Assembly (NCBI GenBank): GCA_012961165.1
Contig: DTZW01000019.1
Location: 1-46,588 of the forward strand
Reading direction: 5' to 3'
Source: Gammaproteobacteria bacterium
GTDB taxonomy: Bacteria > Pseudomonadota > Gammaproteobacteria > Pseudomonadales > Azotimanducaceae
Length of the DNA stretch: 46,588 nt
Numbering within the stretch: the stretch's first letter is position 1; each line of letters starts with the position of its first letter. The notes beneath the pieces are model-generated. The model was not told the DNA's origin. It saw only the letters and a list, made by a program, of their open reading frames with translations, and did not search any database. Below are positions 8,344 through 17,050 of this stretch, one piece after another. A program made the position numbers and the translations under genes.

Positions 8344-9189
8344 TGAGATGACGTTTTTGAGGATGGGTGTCAGTACGTCATCTGAATCGCCGTGGACGAT
8401 AGTCTGGATCAGCTCGTCTCCACGGGATATGCCGGGATTGATCGATGCGATTGGTTTTCGCTGCCGCGCCGTATAACGGCAGAACCGGTAACCGGAAAAT
8501 ACTTTCAGCGAAGTACCCACGATAAGCATGCCATCGCTGTCATCGATACCGTCATAGACGCGCTGCACAATGGACTTGTTTACGTTGTCTCCAAAGAACA
8601 CCACATTGGGTTTCAATATCCCGCCGCAATTTTCGCAGGGTGGAACTGCAACACCGGGAACTGAATCTTCTGCGACGTCAGCATCGCCATCGGGTGCTAT
8701 CTCACCTTGCTGGGAAAAAGACGGGTTCAGCAACGTCAGCTTTGATTGCAGGGCGTGCCTTGGGATCACTTTCTGGCAACACATGCAGATTACTTCATCG
8801 AGTCGGCCATGAAGATCAATGACGTTTCGTGATCCTGCATGTTGATGTAGTCGATCCACATTTTGTGTTACGACCATCTTCACGATTTTTCGTCGTTCCA
8901 GTTCCGCGATGACATGGTGACTGGGCGATGGGACGGCCGAAGCAACTGCGGGCCAGCCGCTGTAGCTTCGAAGCCAGTACCGTTGTCGTGCTGATTTCCT
9001 CGACATAAAGTCCTGGTGTTGTATTGGGTTACTACGCTTCCAGTTTCCGGCTTTGTCACGATAAGTCGGGATGCCGCTACCAACGCTGATGCCAGCGCCG
9101 GATAAAACGACCAGGTTACGCTTGTCTGCCAGGAAGTCCTGCAGGTGTTGCAGGTCATTACTGTCAGGGCGCTTTGAAGACTCGGCCAT
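8332..9189 (-). CDS. NAD-dependent protein deacylase, class II (SIRT4-like) sirtuin
   Basis: This 285-residue protein has all sirtuin elements: GAGISVGSGIPTYRD for NAD binding, TQNVDRLHQHAGS, the catalytic His in IDLHGRLDEV, two CxxC zinc knuckles (CMCC and CENC) and VGTSLKVFSGYRF. It matches mitochondrial SIRT4 more closely than CobB: NPIQHQDF, RQRYWLRSYSGWP, LLNPSF with IAPDGDAD, and GGILKPNVVFFGDNV. It should remove acyl groups from lysines using NAD, possibly larger acyl groups as known for class II enzymes. Its 5' end lies inside the decayed amidohydrolase tail and its 3' end overlaps the NAD(P)-binding gene. Confidence 0.95.
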   Translation of the reverse strand: MAESSKRPDSNDLQHLQDFLADKRNLVVLSGAGISVGSGIPTYRDKAGNWKRSNPIQHQDFMSRKSARQRYWLRSYSGWPAVASAVPSPSHHVIAELERRKIVKMVVTQNVDRLHQHAGSRNVIDLHGRLDEVICMCCQKVIPRHALQSKLTLLNPSFSQQGEIAPDGDADVAEDSVPGVAVPPCENCGGILKPNVVFFGDNVNKSIVQRVYDGIDDSDGMLIVGTSLKVFSGYRFCRYTARQRKPIASINPGISRGDELIQTIVHGDSDDVLTPILKNVISSVR

Positions 9190-9358
9190 CTTTCATCACA
9201 AACGGTACATGTTGCATAAGACTGATGTCCTCTAACGGATTTCTTTTAACAACAATGATATCTGCCAGCTTGTATGCCTCCAATGTGCCCAGGGAAGGCC
9301 CATTCAACCATATTTGGTTGGGTATGACATAATCAAGAGATCTCGGGAGAACAAAACA
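9164..9358 (-). pseudogene. C-terminal remnant of a metal-dependent amidohydrolase
   Basis: On the minus strand about 64 codons are open between a TAA at 9359-9361 and a TGA at 9164-9166. They read GPSLGTLEAYKLADIIVVKRNPLEDI, then VMKDGRVFKAP. That is the classic C-terminal strand set of imidazolonepropionase-like amidohydrolases (GSLEPGKLADIVV... NPLEDI... VMKDGKV). The catalytic barrel is absent and there is no start codon, so this is a dead 3' fragment. It overlaps the 5' end of the sirtuin gene by 26 bp, so the sirtuin start lies within it. Confidence 0.75.
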
Positions 9359-10189
9359 TTACAGACCTCGTCTTTGAAGAAACAGCCCGTGTTGACTCCA
9401 CAACTCCTGGGCTCAGTCACCTGCGGGTGTTGAAACAGCTGGACCGCATTGGCTGCTTGGGTTCGGGCGTTTTTGATACTGACAATCATCGCGATTATCA
9501 TGTTGATTGTGGTGCGCTACCCGGACCCGGACATGTACCGGAACTCGATCGCTTTTACCCGCCATCAGCAGTTTTTTCTGATTTTTTATCTGGCAATGGG
9601 CCGGGGCTGGCACCGCGACCTGTTGCGGTTCCTGTCGTTCGATCGCAGTCTTGGACAGGAAATATCCGTGATTGAGCCGGGCAACCGTATGATTATTGTT
9701 GAACTGTTGGTGGCGGCGATCTGTGTTTATGTCCATCTGTAGTTAAATGATAGGGTCAATATTTGGCATTCGAACCTGCTATCTGGCGGCATTGTATTTT
9801 TCTACTGTGTTCAATGGATACTCATTATCTTCTCTATTGATGTCATCCTCCGGCAACTGATTTGTCTGGTGCGGATAGTAGACCGAATCAGCCTTTACGT
9901 TATTCCATTTAATCGGCTCAAGGCTCGAATTCGCTCCGAGAAGGCGCAGGAACTGAATTCCATCAACGCCGCGCTCTCTGGCAACTCCAAGGCGTTGGAA
10001 AGCTCCCTGTTAATGGGTGAAGATCATCCCTCAAAAATTGACCTTCTCATATATCGTGATCGAATTACGGTGATCAAGGAATGGCCGTTTACGGATCGTA
10101 TCAGAGCATTGGTCCCGTTTGGCATCCTGCCACCACTGACCTGGGTCATCGCTGCACTGATTGAAATTCTGATTGAGGGTGCGATTTAG
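9358..10189 (+). pseudogene. Decayed integral membrane protein gene (frameshift plus in-frame stop)
   Basis: Three stretches appear to be one former gene of about 277 codons. The first reads from an ATT at 9358 (after GGGAG) as TDLVFEETARVDSTTPGLSHLRVLKQLDRI. Removing one G at about 9451 joins it to AAWVRAFLILTIIAIIMLIVV, which runs to a TAG at 9740-9742. The same frame then continues without another stop as WHSNLLSGGIVFFYCVQWI to YRDRITVIKEWPFTDRI and ends at 10189. Several hydrophobic helices are spread over all three parts, which supports a single multi-pass protein. I do not recognise the family. It could be read as two small ORFs (9449-9742 and 9869-10189), but the shared frame argues for decay. 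Confidence 0.6.
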
Positions 10190-10336
10190 TTTTTGTCGCA
10201 AACCCAGGCAAGGATTTCCTGGCAGATTGCCCTGGCACCTGAAGTTCAGGAAACAGGGGGCTCAGGTTGTTACAGTTTCAATTAAAATGCGCTATCGTCG
10301 CAACACAGAAATATAGCTTAGTGAGGCATCAAATTC

Positions 10337-10714
10337 ATGGAATGTCCGAAGTGTTATGGGGAGATGGGTACCGTCCTGAACGAGGAGACGAAGGTAGAAC
10401 AATGCCAAAACTGTTATGGCTTGTATTTTGACCAACTCACTCAGGAATTATTGCCTGGGTTATTTGGTAAAGAAGAAATCGACTCAGGCAGCGATGAGGC
10501 TGGGTCCGCTTACGACGAACTGGTTTATGTGGACTGCCCGAAGTGCGACAAGATCATGGATCAGCGTAAACTGGAGGATCCGCTGAGCATTCGGTTCATT
10601 CGGTTTGAGTGTTGCCCAACGTGCAATGCCACCTTTCTGGATGCTGGCGAGTTAAGACAGTACCTCTCTGCTGAATACCTGGAGGAGTTTAAATCTCTTC
10701 TTCCAGAAAAATAG
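10337..10714 (+). CDS. Small protein with two TFIIB-type zinc ribbons
   Basis: This 125-residue protein starts with CPKC, followed by CQNCYGLYFD. A second copy reads VDCPKCDKIMD followed by CCPTCNATFLDAGELRQYL. Each CxxC pair set makes a zf-TFIIB ribbon, a small zinc fold found in uncharacterised bacterial proteins. The acidic middle (KEEIDSGSDEAGS) looks like a linker. It is a single-gene unit with a strong terminator 16 bp after its stop. Function unknown; binding to nucleic acid or protein is possible. Confidence 0.88.
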   Translation: MECPKCYGEMGTVLNEETKVEQCQNCYGLYFDQLTQELLPGLFGKEEIDSGSDEAGSAYDELVYVDCPKCDKIMDQRKLEDPLSIRFIRFECCPTCNATFLDAGELRQYLSAEYLEEFKSLLPEK

Positions 10715-10729
10715 TCAGAATTTTCCGAG

Positions 10730-10755
10730 AAAAAGGGGCCGTTGGCCCCGTTTTT
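10730..10755. terminator. Bidirectional rho-independent terminator
   Basis: A 6-bp GC stem (GGGGCC at 10735-10740 and GGCCCC at 10744-10749) with loop GTT is flanked by A-run 10730-10734 and T-run 10751-10755. It lies between two convergent genes and can serve both. Confidence 0.85.
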
Positions 10756-10762
10756 CCTTCTG

Positions 10763-11815
10763 TCAGAGAGCCCTCGCGATCAAGTTGTTAAGTTTGTCAC
10801 AGTTAGAGACTCGTTCAGCGGTCGTCGTTCCAAGAAAGCCTACGTTGAGTGACGTAACGCCATGCTCTTTCAAAGCCTGCAGACGATCAACGACGAATCC
10901 CTCAGGACCAACCAGTGAAGTCGCTTCCAGGTAAGAGTCCGGAATGGCAGCCTCTGCCTCTGATTTTCGACCAGCAAGAAAGAGATTCTGGATAGTTTCT
11001 GCTTCTTCTTCATAGCCGTATTTTCGGAACACCTGGTTGTAGAAATTCTTCTCTTTCGCACCCATACCACCAACATACAATGCTATCCCAGGTCGTGACA
11101 TGTCGCGGTAGGACTCAAGGCCATCTCCGATTGCGACTGCTCCACCTGCGTAGATGTCCAGGGGCGGTCGTCCTGGGTCGCGCTTGGCATTACCTTTCTT
11201 CAATGCCTCGCCCCAGACAGAATCTGCGCCTTCCGCCATGTAGAAAGCAGGTAGCCAGGCATCGGCAAGCTCTGCTGTCATCTCAACACTTTTCTCGCCG
11301 AGGGTTGCAAGCGCAATCGGAATTTCTTCCCGATATGGGTGGTTAATAATCTTAAGGGGTTTGCCAAGTCCTGTGCCCTGTTCAGGCGGCAGTGGAATTT
11401 GGTATTTCTTCCCTTGATACTGGAGTTTATCTTCCCTTTGCCAGACATTGCGGCAGATCTCGATCGTTTCTCGAAGTCTTGTCATCGGTGCGTCGTAGGG
11501 CACCCCATGAAAACCTTCAATTACCTGAGGCCCTGAAGCACCTAATCCAAGCATGCATCGTCCTTCGGAAAGCGCGTCGATGCCTGCTGCAGTCATGGCC
11601 ATCAGGGCCGGCGTTCTGCTGTAAACATTGAGGATTCCTGAAGCGATAGTAACTTTCTCGGTTTTAGCAGCGATATAGCCCATCGCGGAGACGCCATCGA
11701 AGGAATAAGCCTCAGGGACCCAGACGACATTCAGGCCGGCTTTTTCCATTTCCACAATTTCTTTTGTCGCGCCGACGTAGCCCTGCGCGTAATTCATCAA
11801 GGTAGAGATTTTCAT
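10763..11815 (-). CDS. LLM-class flavin-dependent (F420-type) oxidoreductase
   Basis: From the ATG at 11815 the protein has about 350 residues. The longer frame to 11896 adds residues that look non-coding. Luciferase-like motifs include ALMAMTAAGIDALSEGRCMLGLGASGPQVIEGFHGVPY, TRLRETIEICRNVW, PIALATLGEKSVEMTAELADAW and PDSYLEATSLVGP. The family folds as a TIM barrel and uses F420H2 or FMN to oxidise or reduce small substrates; in gammaproteobacteria the cofactor is uncertain. It converges with the zinc-ribbon gene across the terminator. The substrate is unknown. Confidence 0.9.
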   Translation of the reverse strand: MKISTLMNYAQGYVGATKEIVEMEKAGLNVVWVPEAYSFDGVSAMGYIAAKTEKVTIASGILNVYSRTPALMAMTAAGIDALSEGRCMLGLGASGPQVIEGFHGVPYDAPMTRLRETIEICRNVWQREDKLQYQGKKYQIPLPPEQGTGLGKPLKIINHPYREEIPIALATLGEKSVEMTAELADAWLPAFYMAEGADSVWGEALKKGNAKRDPGRPPLDIYAGGAVAIGDGLESYRDMSRPGIALYVGGMGAKEKNFYNQVFRKYGYEEEAETIQNLFLAGRKSEAEAAIPDSYLEATSLVGPEGFVVDRLQALKEHGVTSLNVGFLGTTTAERVSNCDKLNNLIARAL

Positions 11816-12088
11816 CGTTGAATCCGTAGTGTTCGGGCGACAAAGTTTACGGTGACTGGTATGGGAAAAGCAATTAGGCGCAACGGGCCCTGACATTGGG
11901 CTGAGATATCATCTACAGCCCTTATGTAACGGGGACTTATGTCTATATCTGCATTACATCTGAAGGTCTGAAAATAAATTCCAGATATGACGCTGTCAGT
12001 CCTCACAGACTAGCTTTTGGCGTCTGGTGACCAGATTTCCCCACCGACTCCCGCAAGATACACCTCATCAACTTATAGAGTTAGAACA

Positions 12089-12433
12089 ATGAAACTACGA
12101 CTAACAACATTGCTGGAAAACGGTAAGCTTTTGGAGCGAGATGGTCTCTTGTATAAGCCGAATAGCACCGAACCGCTTACGGCGAAGGTTGAGCAATTCG
12201 ATGAAAATGGTCAGCTAACGATTATGTACACGGCTATTGATGGCAAGAAAGAAGGCTTGTTTCAGTGGTGGTACGACAATGGTCAGCTGAAACAGGAGTG
12301 CACGTATGTTGATGGCAAGCTGGAAGGCTTAAAGCAGACTTGGTACCGCGATGTCAGCTTGAGTCTGAGGTCACGTATGTTGAGGGCGAGAATGAAGGCT
12401 TGGTTAAGACTTGCGGTACTTTACCCCGGGTAA
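12089..12433 (+). pseudogene. MORN-repeat/YwqK-like protein with a probable frameshift
   Basis: The ATG at 12089 opens a protein with toxin-antitoxin YwqK/MORN_2-type repeats of about 23 residues: QFDENGQLTIMYTAIDGKKEGLFQWWYDNGQL and the next unit TYVDGKLEGLKQTWYRD. After Asp (codon 12350-12352) the frame turns into basic residues (SLSLRSRMLRARMKAW). A one-base shift restores a further unit, QLESEVTYVEGENEGLVKT, so a single base was lost near 12353. The restored frame would end at about 12492. The truncated product may still fold as two repeats. Function unknown; the 'antitoxin' label of such proteins is not evidence of a toxin system, and none is seen nearby. Confidence 0.7.
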
Positions 12434-12575
12434 CTACACCGACCCCGTTGTTTCGTTGTTTGTGTGACAAGTTCCTCGAGCGCTATGTGTGCTGACATCC
12501 AACGGGGCAAAATTTGATTCCAAAGAAAATTGCCGTATCCTGACGCCTACAATAGCTGGAGTATAAGGAAAGCTT

Positions 12576-13004
12576 ATGTCAGCAACTGACTATATCGAAT
12601 TGTGGCACGAGCATTTGCGTGGCGAGATTGAAGGCGGACTGGATACTCTGTTGGCGGATGATTGTGTGTTCTATTCCCCGATAGTATTCAGCCCCCAGGT
12701 GGGAAAAGCCTTAACCAAGATGTATCTGATGGCGGCTGGCGGTACCTTCAGTGAAGGTGATAAAAGTAAAGCCGTTGGACAACCTGAATCGAAGTTCAAA
12801 TACAGCAAGGAAGTAGCTTCGGGGAACACAATTGTTCTGGAGTTTGAAACAGAAATCCAGGGCAAGTACGTGAATGGCGTCGACATCATTACCTTCAATG
12901 AAGATGATCAGATCACTGAGTTTAAAGTGATGATTCGTCCGTTACAGGCGGTCAACATGATGCATGCGCAAATGAAAGCTATGCTGGAAAAAATGCAAGG
13001 TTAG
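12576..13004 (+). CDS. SnoaL-like / NTF2-fold protein
   Basis: This 142-residue protein begins MSATDYIELWHEHLRGE and has the typical NTF2-fold order: a first helix, LLADDCVFYSPIVFSP, then strands with TIVLEFETEIQGKYVNGVDIITFNEDDQITEFKVMIRP. Such proteins are small cone-shaped domains acting as isomerases, hydrolases or binders. No clear catalytic set can be assigned here. AAGGA upstream supports the start at 12576. Confidence 0.9.
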   Translation: MSATDYIELWHEHLRGEIEGGLDTLLADDCVFYSPIVFSPQVGKALTKMYLMAAGGTFSEGDKSKAVGQPESKFKYSKEVASGNTIVLEFETEIQGKYVNGVDIITFNEDDQITEFKVMIRPLQAVNMMHAQMKAMLEKMQG

Positions 13005-13031
13005 TGGATTTACTTAGGCCCGCCCTCGGCA

Positions 13032-13451
13032 TTACATCTCTTGTTTGAACCTGAACATCATCGCTATGACCGGAACCAGCAGTACCGCAAAACTACCAAG
13101 GAACATGGTTTCAACATCTGCCGATGCCAGTTCTCCCATGAGGAGTGCTACTAGTAGACAGTGAAACACCGCGCCGAAGACTCCAGTAGAGATCGCAGCT
13201 ACTTTCGAACTCAGTGATTCCCCGAAAAGCAGACCTGCGACGAGCAAGCCGAACACCCCATAGAGCCAGAATCCCAGGTAGTCAAAAGACGTGCAGAGCG
13301 AAAACGGAATAGACACATTCAGTATTCTGAGTAGAGGGTCAGCAAGTTCTGCACCCGTTGCACCGGTCGAAATTGCCTGCACTAGTTGTGGGATTGTCCA
13401 GATCGCTATGAATTTGGGAATGATGAAGAAGATAGGTATTTTAAACCACAT
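13032..13451 (-). CDS. Hypothetical four-helix membrane protein
   Basis: This 139-residue protein has four hydrophobic segments: IFFIIPKFIAIWTIPQLV, LGFWLYGVFGLLVAGLLF, ISTGVFGAVFHCLLVALLM, and FLGSFAVLLVPVIAMMF. I do not recognise it. Its first eight codons and its whole upstream region lie inside the long direct repeat (13428-13628), which has a second copy near 17.7 kb. The start, promoter and 12-bp array of this gene are therefore duplicated material. It converges with the SnoaL-like gene. Confidence 0.7.
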   Translation of the reverse strand: MWFKIPIFFIIPKFIAIWTIPQLVQAISTGATGAELADPLLRILNVSIPFSLCTSFDYLGFWLYGVFGLLVAGLLFGESLSSKVAAISTGVFGAVFHCLLVALLMGELASADVETMFLGSFAVLLVPVIAMMFRFKQEM

Positions 13452-13628
13452 CTTTTCCAGATTGCTAAAGTATCTTGAAAAGTATCTTGAAAAGTATCTT
13501 GAAAAGTATCTTGAAAAGTATCTTGATCGGAATTTTTTTGTATTAATAACTCAGGGTGGCAGCTTTCCCGCAGCGAATGGTCAATGTCTGACTGCTCACT
13601 AATCTACTGGCCTACAGACGGTAGGCCC
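13428..13628. repeat. Long direct repeat, copy 1 (201 bp)
   Basis: Bases 13428-13628 recur at 17612-17788 in the same orientation. They differ by two 12-bp units and only about four point changes. The repeat includes the first codons of the 13032-13451 gene, a 12-bp tandem array, an AT-rich segment and a terminal hairpin GGCCTAC-AGACG-GTAGGCC (13609-13627). The boundaries are sharp on both sides. Confidence 0.9.
13466..13525. repeat. 12-bp tandem array, five units
   Basis: The unit AAAAGTATCTTG is repeated five times end to end; the first unit begins TAAAG. The other copy of the surrounding repeat has only three units (17650-17685), so the array changes length. It lies upstream of the membrane protein gene ending at 13032. 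Confidence 0.95.
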
Positions 13629-13738
13629 GGATTAACCGTGTGGATCGCTGGAGGGGGCAGCAGGTAACCCTCCAAGGATGACGATACTTTTTTGAATGCG
13701 GAAAAAGGGTGGTTATTCATCCTAACCGCTGGGGCAAT

Positions 13739-13879
13739 CTAGTAATTTTTCATGAGATCAACGTCGGACCAAGTCCGCGTAGGTGCCGATGGCAATCCAG
13801 CCCAATAGGAGTACAAACGGGACGTCATCGGAAATCTTTCAGCATCTATATCTACGTTGCCTGAAAGGTTTGTTTCCAT
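13739..13879 (-). pseudogene. N-terminal remnant of a PAS-like (PAS_5 type) domain protein
   Basis: An ATG at 13879 opens 46 codons ending at a TAG (13739-13741): AERFPMTSRLYSYWAGLPSA and TWSDVDLMKNY. The frame beyond the stop stays open and begins IAPAV. The pattern (L-Y-x-Y-W ... D-x-D-L-M-K ... I-A-P) resembles the start of PAS_5-type sensor domains of alphaproteobacteria and gammaproteobacteria. The rest of such a domain is not visible. I read it as a broken gene, with only moderate trust in the family name. Confidence 0.45.
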
Positions 13880-14200
13880 TAAAGGTTTCTATCATTTGTG
13901 TAAAAAACGGCAAACTGGCCAATGTCTCTTGATGGCACAAAGTAGACTCAAATCTTACTGCCTGATAATGTCCGCTTTTATACGCTTAACGGAAGTCTTT
14001 TTCGCGAAATCTGAATTTCCAATTTCAATGACCGCTATTGGATGCCTAAGCGGAAGTGATTTCAGGTCGCTAAAAAGGTCGGTTTTTGACCCAACTGAGA
14101 CAATTCACCCTAGACTTATTGCATCCCTTTCGGTTCATTTTTCATAATTTGAAAAATGTAACTCAATCCATTTAAACGTTTCGTACATGCGCGAAAGCCA
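13880..14200. other. Gene-free stretch, no feature recognised
   Basis: This is AT-rich DNA between the PAS-like remnant and the 3' end of the hybrid kinase. A 96-codon frame on the plus strand has no recognisable content. No terminator-like hairpin with a T-run was seen. Confidence 0.5.
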
Positions 14201-17050
14201 CTAATTGCTTGTTCCTCGATGACCCTCAAGGAATTTTCTTAATCCAATTTTGGTTGCCTCACATTCGTCTGCGATGCGCTGGGAATTTAGCCTAATGAAA
14301 GCTAGATCTTCTTTCCGTGCGGCAATTTCTAACTCTGCGGCCAACCTGTTGAGACTAACAACCCCAAATGTTGCTGAGCTACCTTTCAATGAGTGGGCAT
14401 CTTCTGCTAGCTGCCTCATATCCAAGGCTGAAACAGCCTGGTTAATAGCCGCCATCCGATCATTAATATTGGCGATAAATGCGTCGATTAGTGTTGGCAA
14501 CATACCTGGGTCCGTATCTTCCCCCAATTGGATGAGAGTATTGTGATCAATAGTTTCCAGGGCAATATTTTGGTTGCCAAATTTATTGTGATTTTCTTGC
14601 GCAGAAGGAAATCGTAAGTCATTATTTTCAACGTTGAGCCATTTGTGGACCATTTTAAGCAGGTCCTTTTTAGAACAAGGTTTTGACAGGTAATCATCTA
14701 TCCCTTGATTGAGTAAACTTTCCCGATCACCGCTCATAACATGAGCAGTCATGGCGATTATGGGTATTTTGGCCACTGTCGGGTCTAGTTGTCTAATTGC
14801 CCGAGTTGCCTCAATGCCATTCATTTTTGGCATCCCGACATCCATTAGAATTAGATCGTAGTTACGAAGGTTTACTGCATCGAGTACTTCTAAGCCATTT
14901 TTTGCAACACTAACCGTAAGGCCTGCCTTTTCAAGCATCGTTCTTGCTACCATTTGATTGGCTGGATTGTCCTCTGCCAGCAAGACACTTCCACTAAGAT
15001 TGGATAGGTTTGAACCAAATGTAGAAGCTGGTTTTCTTGGTTTTAGCCCAACTTCGGAGACCGTCGATTTTGGCAGTGTAATATTAAACCAGAAGGTACT
15101 GCCTTTCCCTTTTTGGCTCGAAAAATCGATATTGCCATTCATCATTTCTACAAGGCGCTTGGAAATTGCCAGACCAAGACCAGTCCCACCAAATTTATGT
15201 GTATAAGATGGAGAAAGAGTAGTGAATTCGGCAAAGAGTTCATCGTGATGTTCCTTTCCAATGCCAATTCCAGTATCTGTTACCTCAAACCGGAGTGTCG
15301 CCTCTTTCTCGGTCTCTCTTTCACTCGAAATTACAATTTTTACGCCGCCAACATCGGTAAATTTGATGGCATTATTCGCAAGATTTATTAGAATCTGACG
15401 TATACGCCCTGGGTCTCCCTCAAGGTAGCGTGGGGTGCCTGGTTCAATATCCACCTCAATGGTGATCTCTTTTTCCTTCGCCCGAACAGACAAGACATCT
15501 ATCACTGCTTCTGCAAGATTTCTCAATTCAAATCGTTCTTTATAGAAGTCCAGCCTACCTGCCTCCATCTTTACAAAATCAAGAATGTCATTGATGATCT
15601 CTAAAAGTAGGTCAGCTGATAGTTGCCCAGATTTTGCAAACTTTGTTTGTTCTTCATCAAGATGAGTTTCAATAAGCAGGTCCAAAAAACCAAGAACGGC
15701 GTTGATCGGCGTTCTGATCTCATGGCTCATCATGGCTAAGAACTCGGATTTGGCGTGATTAGCTATGTCGGCCTTCTCGGCGGCATTCATTAACTCTTCG
15801 TGCAACAATTTCTGTTCGGTAATATCTTGCATAGTTCCGTGAGACAGGACCATTGCATCGGTTCGATCATAATCGGGATCACCTGTTTCCCTGACAAAGC
15901 GAATTTCGCCATCGGGTCTAATGATCCTATATTCGATATCGTAGGGGGGTGGGTTTTTTTGTGCCGCCTTCGTCCCTTTTTTATATTCTTCCCGGTCTTC
16001 AGGATGAAGGCGTTCAATGCCCTTATCACTATGATCCAGCTTTGCAAACATCTCATCGGGCGCCATACCATGAATTCGCGCTATCTCTTCTGAACAATAA
16101 ATCAACTTATCTGCCACTTCATCGTAAACCCAATGACCTAGCTTCGCCTTGAACGCGGCATCTTTGTACCGCTCTTCACTTTCACGCAACGCCTGCTCAC
16201 GTTCCCTATGTTCTGTGACATCTTGAACAGTCCCGAGAGTTTGAATGAGCGTTCCGGAGTCGCCGAATACAGGCTCTCCGCGCTCGACGACGTAGCGTAT
16301 TCCACCATCCTGAAGAATAATTCTGTACTCACATTCATAACGGGCCCCAGTGTCGCTCGCTTCCCTTAATTCTCGGTCGACTCGTTCTTGATCCTCTGGG
16401 TGGAGCTTTTCAAGGAACTCATCCCAGGTGGGCGATTTTGCCAGATGGAGGGTATCGGCAACACGTAATGACTCCCGCGAAGCTACCAATTCCCGATCTT
16501 CTACTTCATCCCAAACCCAGTGACCGACTTGACCCAATCGTTGTGCTTCATCCATCCATTTCAAAGTTTCCGTAAGGGACTTGCCAGTATTGATGATATC
16601 GTGGTGCCGTCCGCCTAGTTCATCTATAGACTGATCCATCTCTCCTTTATGTAGGTGATGGCCCATACAGCGATCGATCGCCAACAGTAGGTCTTCTTCC
16701 GCAATTGGTTGTTGTAAAAAGTCACTAGCCCCTTGTCGAAAGGCCTCGACGCTAGATTCAAGGTCCGGATGAGCCGCAATCAGTATACATTTGAGATTGG
16801 GATTGAAATTCTTGAGCCTACGGATCAGTTCGATCCCACTTTTATCTCCAAGGTTCTGCTCAACGAAGACTAAATGGGCATCGAATGTCACAAGTAGGTT
16901 CGTAACATCATCGGCGACCAAACAGATATTGGCTCTAAATCCATTTCCCTCAAAAACCTTCTTCAATGATGTAGCATAAGCAGAATTTTCACTTACGATA
17001 AGTATACGAAGCTTTTTGTCACCTTTTTGGGAAGCTGAATTGATAGTCAT
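14201..17050 (-). CDS. Hybrid sensor histidine kinase (pseudo-REC, PAS, PAS, HisKA, HATPase, REC, Hpt)
   Basis: The protein has 949 residues. Residues 14-130 form a receiver-like domain whose phospho-acceptor position is Glu64 (LVFVEQNLG) and which lacks the usual N-terminal acidic pair. Two PAS domains follow (about 170-285 and 292-415). The HisKA domain has His443 in [16 protein letters not shown], and the ATPase domain has [18 protein letters not shown] and [14 protein letters not shown] canonical receiver has Asp737 ([13 protein letters not shown]), and a C-terminal Hpt domain has His886 ([13 protein letters not shown]). There are no transmembrane helices, so sensing is cytoplasmic, probably through the PAS domains. 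The phosphorelay could run 443-737-886, but the output regulator is not in view. The gene is flanked by the long direct repeats. Confidence 0.95.
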   Translation of the reverse strand: MTINSASQKGDKKLRILIVSENSAYATSLKKVFEGNGFRANICLVADDVTNLLVTFDAHLVFVEQNLGDKSGIELIRRLKNFNPNLKCILIAAHPDLESSVEAFRQGASDFLQQPIAEEDLLLAIDRCMGHHLHKGEMDQSIDELGGRHHDIINTGKSLTETLKWMDEAQRLGQVGHWVWDEVEDRELVASRESLRVADTLHLAKSPTWDEFLEKLHPEDQERVDRELREASDTGARYECEYRIILQDGGIRYVVERGEPVFGDSGTLIQTLGTVQDVTEHREREQALRESEERYKDAAFKAKLGHWVYDEVADKLIYCSEEIARIHGMAPDEMFAKLDHSDKGIERLHPEDREEYKKGTKAAQKNPPPYDIEYRIIRPDGEIRFVRETGDPDYDRTDAMVLSHGTMQDITEQKLLHEELMNAAEKADIANHAKSEFLAMMSHEIRTPINAVLGFLDLLIETHLDEEQTKFAKSGQLSADLLLEIINDILDFVKMEAGRLDFYKERFELRNLAEAVIDVLSVRAKEKEITIEVDIEPGTPRYLEGDPGRIRQILINLANNAIKFTDVGGVKIVISSERETEKEATLRFEVTDTGIGIGKEHHDELFAEFTTLSPSYTHKFGGTGLGLAISKRLVEMMNGNIDFSSQKGKGSTFWFNITLPKSTVSEVGLKPRKPASTFGSNLSNLSGSVLLAEDNPANQMVARTMLEKAGLTVSVAKNGLEVLDAVNLRNYDLILMDVGMPKMNGIEATRAIRQLDPTVAKIPIIAMTAHVMSGDRESLLNQGIDDYLSKPCSKKDLLKMVHKWLNVENNDLRFPSAQENHNKFGNQNIALETIDHNTLIQLGEDTDPGMLPTLIDAFIANINDRMAAINQAVSALDMRQLAEDAHSLKGSSATFGVVSLNRLAAELEIAARKEDLAFIRLNSQRIADECEATKIGLRKFLEGHRGTSN

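Noticed and set aside
12089-12433. MORN/YwqK-like gene as the antitoxin of a toxin-antitoxin pair
   Set aside because: The label comes from family naming only; no toxin gene is adjacent.
13466-13525. Short direct repeats considered as a CRISPR array
   Set aside because: Units are 12 bp with no spacers between them; no cas genes are near.
13291-13602. Frame coding repeated KYLE units through the 12-bp array
   Set aside because: The repeated peptide is only the translation of the 12-bp array, the frame is antisense to a better gene at its start, and copy 2 of the repeat has a different unit number.
13857-14147. 96-codon plus-strand frame before the kinase
   Set aside because: No recognisable content or ribosome-binding site, and part of it is antisense to the PAS-like remnant.
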